Positions 1-5,596 of a stretch of DNA of 10,438 nt are shown here, in pieces; positions within the stretch are counted from its first letter, which is position 1; every line of letters begins with the position of its first letter. The notes below the pieces were generated by a model. That model made no database searches. It had not been told where the DNA came from and worked only from the letters and a program-made list of their open reading frames with translations. Both the position numbers and the translations under genes were made by a program. Source of the stretch: Anaerolineales bacterium (GTDB lineage: Bacteria > Chloroflexota > Anaerolineae > Anaerolineales > E44-bin32); assembly GCA_030673085.1 (NCBI GenBank), contig DAOVFE010000032.1, positions 1 to 10,438 of the forward strand. The letters run 5' to 3'.

Positions 1-182
1 TCGCCGGTTACGGCATAACGCACACCCTGGCGAGCTCCATTCTCTACTGCCAACCATGCATGGAAGACTCGAGCAAGTTCGATAAAAGAAAAAATCGTCG
101 TCAGCAGGACCGGCAGAACGACAGCAAATTCGACCATCGTCTGCCCAATACGTCTTGACCGTTTTGAGCCTTGAATACCCAT
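1..182 (-). CDS. TadE-like pilus assembly protein, N-terminal part (cut by window edge)
   Basis: This is the start of a minor pseudopilin of the TadE family; only the first 60 codons are in the window. The protein opens with a short basic segment (several Arg/Lys before residue 12), then G13-QTMVEF with Glu at +5 after the glycine, which fits the G/XXXXE(F/Y) prepilin processing site of TadE/TadF proteins, then a hydrophobic helix (about residues 19-36). The segment after it, ending in ENGARQGVRYAVTG, is almost identical to residues 55-68 of the long TadE-like protein at 3991-5346, so the two are close paralogues. The ATG at 182 is preceded by GGAGGG (197-192) at a 9-base spacing, which decides the start. 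A possible promoter lies further upstream. Whether it carries the same long C-terminal extension as its paralogue cannot be seen. The family call is firm; the full length is unknown. Confidence 0.88.
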   Translation of the reverse strand, partial: MGIQGSKRSRRIGQTMVEFAVVLPVLLTTIFSFIELARVFHAWLAVENGARQGVRYAVTG

Positions 183-231
183 CCTAAGGCACCCTCCATG
201 CCCCCCGTCTTTCAAATCACTCTTTTACTCC

Positions 232-260
232 AATATAAGTCTATTACGCTTCAGCTTCAA
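232..260 (-). promoter_or_regulatory. candidate sigma-70-type promoter of the left TadE-like gene
   Basis: On the minus strand TTGAAG (260-255) and TATATT (237-232) are separated by 17 bases. They match the -35 and -10 consensus at 4 of 6 and 5 of 6 positions. The predicted start of transcription near 225 would leave a leader of about 43 bases containing the GGAGGG ribosome-binding site of the gene at 182. The region is AT-rich, so chance matches are easy. Confidence 0.4.
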
Positions 261-389
261 TTACCTTACAAGTTTTTTACAAACCTTTCCCAACATATAG
301 TACTCTGGTCCTATTTACTGATTATTATCATATTAATAATAATTCGACTGAAAAAAGCAACCCTCATTCTGAAAAAATAGATATATGTA

Positions 390-419
390 ATGTGTGGGCT
401 TTGCCCAAACACCACACAT
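390..419 (-). terminator. possible terminator hairpin downstream of the response regulator
   Basis: ATGTGTGG (390-397) pairs with CCACACAT (412-419). A competing inner stem is GGGC-TTT-GCCC (396-406). On the minus strand the hairpin is followed, after about 12 bases, by a run of T (complement of 372-377). It could end the kinase-regulator transcript before the next gene. The T run is not immediately adjacent and the hairpin lies about 260 bases after the stop, so the call is weak. Confidence 0.25.
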
Positions 420-676
420 AACGTTCCCTATCGCGCATTTTGGCTTTTTTCAATGTAGCCAAGAATATGATAGTTGCTTCAACAAACGCCAGTGATCGGC
501 TGACGATTATTGTATTAGATTCTATATAGGCGTTTCACTGATGTCAAGACATATATTGAGAAAGTTAAAAGATATATTTGCCTGCAAATTACTGTTGCAT
601 AAATGGGATGGGAGCTTTGCCTTTACCTCATTTATGCTAGCTAATAAAAATTGATCCTTGTTTTCTCGGCGCTCTC

Positions 677-1396
677 TCATCCTTCCAGGCAATAGCCATA
701 ACCGCGAACTGTACGCAGGCACTTCGGATGATTAGGATCATCCTCGATTTCTTGCCTCAGCAGCCAAATATATCGCCGCAGCGCGCTGCTATTCAACGGC
801 CGATTATCGCCCCATACTTCACGAATCAGCTCATCCCTTGAAACGGCTTCACCCGCATGACGAATCAGCACAGTAAGCAGGCGAAATTCAGTGGGCGTTA
901 AAGTAATAATCCGCTCGCCAAGAAAGACCTCACGCTTGCGTAAATTAACTCTTAATGCTCCCGTCTTAAATTCAAGCTCTTCACCGTCATTTTGAAAGCC
1001 TACCCGTGTTAATACAGCCCGAATGCGTGCTGCTAATTCTGCCATACTAAATGGTTTCGTCACATAATCATCGGCTCCCAATCGAAAACCACGCAGTTTC
1101 TCAGATTCAGACGTTTTCGCAGTGAGCATAATAATCGGCGTATCAGCAAGCTCACGCAGGCGAGCGCAGACTTCCCAGCCGTCCATCCCTGGCATCATAA
1201 CATCAAGCACGACAATATCCGGTCGTTCTTGATAGAAAACCTGCAAGGCTTTCTTACCCTGATCGGCAGTATATATATCGAAGTTCTCCCGTTCAAGGTA
1301 TTTCTTCAAGAACCGCAAGAGCGTCTGGTCATCATCGACAATCAGGACTTTAGCCGCCCTTGTTTGATTATTTCCACGGCTTTTTCTGCTATCCAT
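677..1396 (-). CDS. OmpR/PhoB-family response regulator
   Basis: A two-component transcription factor of 239 residues, the usual size for the family. The receiver domain (about residues 16-130) has the acidic pair D21/D22, the phosphoacceptor D65 in VVLDVMMPG, T92 in MLTAK and K114 in VTKPF, so every residue needed for phosphorylation is present. The C-terminal half (about 140-238) is a winged helix-turn-helix with the LTPTEFRLL motif at 166-174 and the closing RGYGY motif at 231-235. It is expected to bind DNA as a dimer when phosphorylated. The ATG at 1396 has GGGGAG upstream at a spacing of 8. It follows the histidine kinase by 138 bases on the same strand, and this gap includes a weak promoter-like pair (TTGATA 1475-1470, TAGATT 1451-1446, spacing 18), so it may be transcribed both with and without the kinase. 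Its target genes are not visible; the flanking pilus genes are the obvious guess. Confidence 0.95.
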   Translation of the reverse strand: MDSRKSRGNNQTRAAKVLIVDDDQTLLRFLKKYLERENFDIYTADQGKKALQVFYQERPDIVVLDVMMPGMDGWEVCARLRELADTPIIMLTAKTSESEKLRGFRLGADDYVTKPFSMAELAARIRAVLTRVGFQNDGEELEFKTGALRVNLRKREVFLGERIITLTPTEFRLLTVLIRHAGEAVSRDELIREVWGDNRPLNSSALRRYIWLLRQEIEDDPNHPKCLRTVRGYGYCLEG

Positions 1397-1534
1397 GTTG
1401 ATCGCTCCCCGGACTCATCCTCTGCGTAGACATATATTTGGCTTAAATCTACAATTCGCGTGATCATCTTATCAAATTTATAGCCTCATAACCACTTTAC
1501 TTATGCTGGCTAATAGAGCCTTTTATAAATCGAT

Positions 1535-3754
1535 TCAGATAGCAGGCAAACACTCTTCAGCTTGTGGGAGCCAAAGCACTAGACATGCACCGATTTCATT
1601 TATTGGATCAACCCGAATCCAGCCTCCCATGGCTTCCATGAAGCGTTGAGCTAGCGGTAGCCCTAATCCATGGCCATATACTTCTTTTGAATCGCTGCTA
1701 TCCAGCCGATGGAACATTTCAAAGATCCGCTCTTGTTCGTCGTCCGGTATTCCCGGTCCCTCGTCATACAGCATCATACACACACCTTGATCTTGTGCTT
1801 CTGCCGTGAACGTTATTCTGCCTTTTGGCGCATATTTTAATGAGTTATCAATTAAATGATAGAGCACGCTATTTAGCGCACGCTCGTCGGCTTTTATCAA
1901 GGGCAACCCTTCGGGAATAATCAAGCTAAATCGATGGCCAAGATTGGCTTCTGGAAACCTTTCCTGAACTTTATTAATTACTTCCGGGAGCGAAAGCGGC
2001 ATTATAAAAAGTGAAAATTTCCCCGCTTCCAGGGCAGAAAGATCCAGAATCGTCTCAACGAATTCCGACAGACGTTCGGTCTCCGCCTGAACAAGCACTA
2101 ATGTCGAATTCGAGCTATCTGTGAGTGATTCATTCCCATCCAGCAGAAGCTCCACGCCGCTGCGAATGTTGGTAAGCGGCGCTCTCAACTCATGCGAAAC
2201 CAAGGCGACAAACTCGCTCTTTAGCCGATCCAGCTTTTTTAATTCCTTATTGAGTTTCGCCAGTTCGGCCACCGTAGCTTCGAGCTCTTTAGTCCGAGCT
2301 TGTACTTTCTTCTCTAAATCCTCATTAAGCGATTGAAGCTCAACTCTCGCTGCAGCCACGTCCTTAAGCGCCCTTTGAAGCTCGCTCTCACGCTTTTTAA
2401 CCTGGCTCAAGTCGTGGGCGGTTGCGGCTAATAAGGCCGGCTTATCATGCTCATCCTGGATCGGCTGTAAAGCAAGAGCAATCGGAATGCTTTCTCCATT
2501 TGCCGTCACGAATTCTACCTCACCGGTCCAGCCTGTTTCCGAAGCTTTGGCTAGAATCTCTTCCGTAGATTCTTTCGAGGATAGAAAATCGGACAAATGG
2601 ATGTCATCCAGGGGTTCATTGAAGCAATCAATTATTTTCCGCAATGCTGGATTAGCCAGCCGTAGTAGCCCATCCGCCTGGCAAATAAAGGCTACATCTT
2701 CTGTTGTGTTTACTAAAGTAGCAAATTGACGCATTTCAAACTGACCCGCAATCACGCCCTGACGCGCGATCAAGAGAACGCTGATAAGAATCGCCATTCC
2801 CAAACCAAAACGGTCCACCTGGCCGACAAGACGCCAATTGAAAAGAATAAAACCGACAACTATATAAGTCATCAGAATAGGTAACCAGAGCTCAAGCCGG
2901 ATTCGAATTGATTTGTGCGGGGTTGATACCTTAGCAATCTGATTGGCACCCTTGGATATACAAATCCACACAGCCGCAATAGATAGCACAAGATTTGCCG
3001 CCATCCAAATCGCTTCCACCATACTTCCAGGACGCCTTCCATTTTGCGTCAGCAGATAGCCACTAAACAGGTCGCCAATCGCCAGCAAAATAAAAGCCGC
3101 TCCAATACATAAGAGTGCTCCAATGCGCGGCGATGAAGATGGACATAGTAGAACTATGCGCAAGACCAGCACTACTAGCACCATATCGAATACTGCGGTT
3201 AAACTAATCCAAAAAAATGGAATTGGATCTGCAAGCTCTAGTTCTATTACCGGGCTGAGGAATACCAGCCAGGATAACGCCAGGACAGCCAGCGAGAGGA
3301 TCATTACATCGAGCAGGTCACGTATCCGCCTGAATCGCTCTGGCGGTGATGCCGGATAGACCACCAGTGCGGCGAATGATGACAAATATCCAGCCATTCT
3401 CAACCAATCAACTATTGAGGGCGTCGTAGGCAGCCGTTTGAAGATAATCCAGAATAATCCGGCGATTAAATCAGCGCTAGCCCAGAGGATAAAACCGGCG
3501 GCGAAGAAACGCCAGGTGCGCTCTTCATCCTTTATTGTAGACCGGCGACTGATAAGCCAGAACGCCATGCCCGCGATAAACCGGGAGACTGTCACGCCCG
3601 CCAAGCCAAATATCGCTCTGGCAGCAGAAGGCTGGCCGGCGAATACCCAGCCGATGTAGAGAACGATGCCGAAGCCTATCGCTCCAGGAAGCCAGCTTAT
3701 ATTTCGGACTTCAGTAAAAATAACCTCTAGCTTGCGTTTCATTGCAAGCGTCAT
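1535..3754 (-). CDS. membrane sensor histidine kinase with about ten N-terminal helices and a PAS domain
   Basis: This is the sensor partner of the adjacent response regulator. Numbering from the ATG at 3754 (739 residues), it shows about ten hydrophobic helices (roughly 23-39, 46-69, 81-104, 121-134, 147-167, 178-203, 212-236, 248-266, 288-306, 316-334), a PAS-like domain (about 342-451), a charged coiled coil (about 453-511), a HisKA dimerisation domain with H521 in ALVSHELRAPL, and a HATPase domain with N637 (N box), D664 in DEGPG, an IFEMFHR F box and a GHGLGLPLAQ G2 box near 694-703. All catalytic motifs are intact. The membrane part matches no sensor domain I recognise, so the signal is unknown. 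The frame stays open to an ATG at 3856, but the extra 34 codons run through a GTAGGGGCGG repeat palindrome and look non-native. An ATG at 3742 is also possible and fits the promoter-like pair at 3753-3781 better. None of the three starts has a good ribosome-binding site. Confidence 0.92.
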   Translation of the reverse strand: MTLAMKRKLEVIFTEVRNISWLPGAIGFGIVLYIGWVFAGQPSAARAIFGLAGVTVSRFIAGMAFWLISRRSTIKDEERTWRFFAAGFILWASADLIAGLFWIIFKRLPTTPSIVDWLRMAGYLSSFAALVVYPASPPERFRRIRDLLDVMILSLAVLALSWLVFLSPVIELELADPIPFFWISLTAVFDMVLVVLVLRIVLLCPSSSPRIGALLCIGAAFILLAIGDLFSGYLLTQNGRRPGSMVEAIWMAANLVLSIAAVWICISKGANQIAKVSTPHKSIRIRLELWLPILMTYIVVGFILFNWRLVGQVDRFGLGMAILISVLLIARQGVIAGQFEMRQFATLVNTTEDVAFICQADGLLRLANPALRKIIDCFNEPLDDIHLSDFLSSKESTEEILAKASETGWTGEVEFVTANGESIPIALALQPIQDEHDKPALLAATAHDLSQVKKRESELQRALKDVAAARVELQSLNEDLEKKVQARTKELEATVAELAKLNKELKKLDRLKSEFVALVSHELRAPLTNIRSGVELLLDGNESLTDSSNSTLVLVQAETERLSEFVETILDLSALEAGKFSLFIMPLSLPEVINKVQERFPEANLGHRFSLIIPEGLPLIKADERALNSVLYHLIDNSLKYAPKGRITFTAEAQDQGVCMMLYDEGPGIPDDEQERIFEMFHRLDSSDSKEVYGHGLGLPLAQRFMEAMGGWIRVDPINEIGACLVLWLPQAEECLPAI

Positions 3755-3781
3755 TGTACGTCGACCAATCACACGAGGCAA
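3753..3781 (-). promoter_or_regulatory. candidate promoter at the start of the histidine kinase gene
   Basis: On the minus strand TTGCCT (3781-3776) and TACAAT (3758-3753) are separated by exactly 17 bases, matching the -35 and -10 consensus at 4 of 6 and 5 of 6 positions. If used, transcription would begin just before the ATG at 3742 and give an almost leaderless kinase mRNA starting MKRKLEV. It would exclude the ATGs at 3754 and 3856. The arrangement resembles the apparently leaderless genes at 9133 and 9383. Confidence 0.35.
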
Positions 3782-3809
3782 GTAGGGGCGGTTTTCAAAA
3801 CCGCCCCAC
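3782..3809. repeat. GTAGGGGCGG palindrome, copy 1
   Basis: A near-perfect inverted repeat: the arm GGGGCGGTTTT is followed by one central base and its reverse complement, ending in CGCCCC at about 3807. It is the same element as at 3945-3973 but has lost the final TAC of the right arm. It lies inside the longest open frame of the histidine kinase, upstream of the preferred start. Confidence 0.85.
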
Positions 3810-3833
3810 GGATTCGGGTTTTGGTTACCCGGG

Positions 3834-3964
3834 GCGCTTTTGAAACCGTTGTTCATTACGAAGTGTTCGTTGTCTGGTTATTGAGGTAGGGGCGGTTTTC
3901 AAAACTGTTATATATTACGAAATATTCCTGGTCTGGTTATTGAGGTAGGGGCGGTTTTCAAAAC
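3834..3964. repeat. 59-base tandem repeat carrying GTAGGGGCGG half-palindromes
   Basis: Bases 3856-3905 and 3915-3964 are a direct repeat of 50 bases at a 59-base period. They share TTACGAA, then GGTTATTGAGGTAGGGGCGG and the following TTTTCAAAAC. The homology continues into the bases before each copy with a few differences (for example AAACCGTT against AAACTGTT), so the unit is about 59 bases and present a little over twice. The GTAGGGGCGG arm at 3886 lacks its complete right arm, as expected if a palindromic element was duplicated together with flanking DNA. The block separates the TadE-like stop at 3991 from the histidine kinase. Confidence 0.8.
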
Positions 3965-3973
3965 CGCCCCTAC
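3945..3973. repeat. GTAGGGGCGG palindrome, intact copy
   Basis: A 29-base element with two 14-base arms, GTAGGGGCGGTTTT and its exact reverse complement, around one central C. It starts 18 bases beyond the stop of the long TadE-like gene on the minus strand. There is no T run after it, so it is better called a REP-like repeat than a terminator, although such a stem could protect the 3' end of the mRNA. Palindromes with this arm are, from memory, widespread between genes in Anaerolineae. Confidence 0.85.
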
Positions 3974-3990
3974 TGGGCATCATCGGCATA

Positions 3991-5346
3991 TCAATCGCCG
4001 GGATCACCACCGTCATCGGTTTCTGTTATTGTGGGCGTGCATTCGCTTGTTGGCGTGTCCGTTATTCCGCCCCACGCAGTCGGGGTTTTGGTTGCCCGGG
4101 GCGTTCTGGTTAGAGTCGGCGTCTCCGACGGCCCCCAGGTCGCAGTCTCCGTCGGCTCACCTGTCGCCGATGCAGTCGGCGATGGGCCGGCAGTCGGAGT
4201 TGCGGTCGGCGTCCAGGTTGACGGTTTTTCAATCGTCTCCCCGCCGGTGATCAGGCAGGTTCCCCAACCGGGGAATTCAAAGGTCAATTCGAGATAGAAT
4301 GTCCCCCAGACACTCTGTAAATCCTCTCCCCAAAATTTAGCCAGCCAGTCCGCTTGCGGCCGATACTCCTCCTCCCAATAGGCGTCTCCATCCTGGATGA
4401 TCGGAGAGTAATATATGTTCCTATCATCCCATACGTAATACCAGTAATTCTTATAGGGAAAGTATGATCCCAAATGATGAAACGCGTCCAACGAAGTTGG
4501 CCATTCAAAATAGGAACGGATCAGATATGGAAAGGCCTCGTTATCATTCCAAACTCGCAATCCCCAATAATCATCTTTTTTAACCGGATTGGCATAGATC
4601 AAGCTGCAATCCGGCGTGGCTGTTAGCGTGCCGTCAGGAGTATTTGTAATTGTTGCAGTTAGCGTGATGGTCGGAGATACAGTCACCGTGGGAGTCTTTG
4701 TCGAACTAATGGCCGTATACACCGGCGGCCCGCTTGCGAGCCGCTCCTTACGGAAGCTCTCGACTAGCGCTTCTCTCCGGGCAGTAAGATGGAATTCGGG
4801 CCAGATGGCGTTGAGAATTGGCGAGATCAATGGATGGTTAAAATCTACGGTTACTGAAACCATATCCCCTGGTCCGCCTGGATCATCGCCATACTTGCAG
4901 TCGGCCGAGTCAAATGGAATACTAGGGTCAGGCGGCAGATAACGCTGTTCGTCAGTCTCGCTGTGCGGGCCGACACAGACAGTCGTCTTAAAATAACCTG
5001 CATCGTTCCATAATGCGCTTCCATTCCTTGCAATCGAAGTTGAGCTTTCGTGTGCCTCATCATAAATCGATTGCAGCCGAGCTTGTTTCTTATCGCCATC
5101 AGTAATGCAACCGCCCATAGGGCATTTAGCCGGGTCGAATTCACCGGTAATTGCATAGCGAACACCTTGCCGAGCGCCATTCTCGATTGCTAGATATGCA
5201 TGAAATATCCGCGCCGCCTCAATAAACACAAAGAGCAATATAAGCAGCACCGGCAGAACCAGCGCAAACTCAACTAAACCTTGTGCTTGAAAGCCATATC
5301 TAGAGAAATGGCTCTTTGACATATGGATTGAATGCCGTTTTTTCAT
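3991..5346 (-). CDS. TadE-like protein with aromatic-rich module between two Thr/Pro linkers
   Basis: A 451-residue exported protein, far longer than the usual TadE (about 150-230). Residues 1-21 are basic, and 24-43 form the TadE hydrophobic helix (LVEFALVLPVLL), followed by the conserved ENGARQGVRYAITG stretch (55-68) shared with the gene at 1-182. Residues 70-205 are a pseudopilin body with cysteines at 75, 80, 124 and 150. A Thr/Pro/Ser-rich linker follows (about 210-245), then a compact module (247-364) very rich in Trp and Tyr and bounded by C247 and C364, which could form a disulphide, then a second TPT linker (about 375-442) and an acidic tail. Position +5 upstream logic puts Ala21, not Gly, before the cleavage point, unlike its paralogues. 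The ATG at 5346 is chosen; an ATG at 5322 is possible and neither has a strong ribosome-binding site. It follows the vWA gene by 250 bases. A role in surface display or adhesion is inference. Confidence 0.85.
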   Translation of the reverse strand: MKKRHSIHMSKSHFSRYGFQAQGLVEFALVLPVLLILLFVFIEAARIFHAYLAIENGARQGVRYAITGEFDPAKCPMGGCITDGDKKQARLQSIYDEAHESSTSIARNGSALWNDAGYFKTTVCVGPHSETDEQRYLPPDPSIPFDSADCKYGDDPGGPGDMVSVTVDFNHPLISPILNAIWPEFHLTARREALVESFRKERLASGPPVYTAISSTKTPTVTVSPTITLTATITNTPDGTLTATPDCSLIYANPVKKDDYWGLRVWNDNEAFPYLIRSYFEWPTSLDAFHHLGSYFPYKNYWYYVWDDRNIYYSPIIQDGDAYWEEEYRPQADWLAKFWGEDLQSVWGTFYLELTFEFPGWGTCLITGGETIEKPSTWTPTATPTAGPSPTASATGEPTETATWGPSETPTLTRTPRATKTPTAWGGITDTPTSECTPTITETDDGGDPGD

Positions 5347-5370
5347 TATTAATAACCCCCATTCGCAGCT

Positions 5371-5382
5371 CTTATTCTTATG
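5371..5382 (-). promoter_or_regulatory. CATAAGAATAAG motif upstream of the long TadE-like gene
   Basis: The 12-base word CATAAGAATAAG lies 24 bases before the ATG at 5346. The identical word lies before the other complete TadE-like gene (7827-7816), and a shorter form CATAAGAAT occurs at 8236-8228 within a 15-base context that matches this site at 13 positions (CTAGTC or CTAGAT, then CATAAGAAT). It may be a shared transcription-factor or leader element; its function is unknown. Confidence 0.4.
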
Positions 5383-5400
5383 GACTAGATCACCTTAGAT

Positions 5401-5411
5401 TCACCAGGTGA
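5401..5411. promoter_or_regulatory. palindromic operator candidate TCACCAGGTGA
   Basis: TCACC-A-GGTGA is a perfect interrupted palindrome, and an extra ATCACC half lies just before it (5389-5394). It stands 55 bases upstream of the start of the long TadE-like gene, within the range of a regulator site. OmpR-type regulators usually bind direct repeats, so it need not be the target of the nearby regulator. At 11 bases it is short and could be chance. Confidence 0.3.
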
Positions 5412-5596
5412 TAGATGATTGAGACCCCCCGGTTTTTTCCCTTCCGGCTTAAGCAATTCTTTTATACGACACCAGCAGAATGATATATCCCCCACCCTAC
5501 CCATAGTTCAAAAAGCAGCGCCCTTATAATTGCCTTGGCTAAAGATCGGATTCTCTTTTTATTAACTAGCTAGTTTTAATCCTCCTAATCTGCAAT

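Larger units (their letters stand above)
183..676. other. AT-rich intergenic region between response regulator and left TadE-like gene
   Basis: No convincing gene is seen in this stretch of almost 500 bases. It is clearly richer in A and T than the flanking genes. It holds the candidate promoter and ribosome-binding site of the TadE-like gene at 182, a hairpin at 390-419, and a small perfect inverted repeat ATTTGC-CT-GCAAAT at 576-589. Short open frames on either strand here have no family signature, and they overlap real genes in antisense or in another frame. Confidence 0.6.
5347..5596. other. intergenic region upstream of the long TadE-like gene
   Basis: This 250-base gap suggests that the long TadE-like gene has its own promoter and is not simply an extension of the upstream operon. 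On the minus strand a weak candidate is TTGAAC (5511-5506) and TATATC (5487-5482) with an 18-base spacer. Downstream of it are a perfect interrupted palindrome at 5401-5411 and the CATAAGAATAAG motif at 5382-5371. A G-rich tract on the minus strand (complement of 5488-5503) has only three runs of three or more G. No clear terminator is seen after the vWA gene. Confidence 0.45.

Noticed and set aside
171..380. Plus-strand open frame of 69 codons with one hydrophobic stretch
   Set aside because: It begins with TTG inside the antisense of the TadE-like gene, has no ribosome-binding site, and its hydrophobic part comes from AT-rich intergenic DNA.
522..722. Minus-strand open frame of 66 codons after the response regulator
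   Set aside because: It starts inside the response regulator in another frame and continues into AT-rich non-coding DNA, with no family signature.
3782..3973. CRISPR-like spaced repeats
   Set aside because: The copies are tandem duplicates at one 59-base period with similar intervening sequence, not constant repeats with unique spacers.
4031..4297. Plus-strand open frame of 88 codons
   Set aside because: It is the antisense of the Thr/Pro linker of the long TadE-like gene; its Val/Gly repetition mirrors the ACN/CCN codon runs.
5488..5503. Possible G-quadruplex on the minus strand
   Set aside because: Only three runs of three or more G are present close together, one short of the usual requirement.
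500..5570. Similar TTATGC(T)(A/G)GCTAATA sequences after the kinase and regulator stops, and TTATTAACTAGCTAG after the vWA stop
   Set aside because: The matches are short, AT-rich and not all in the same orientation, so they do not support a repeat or terminator family.
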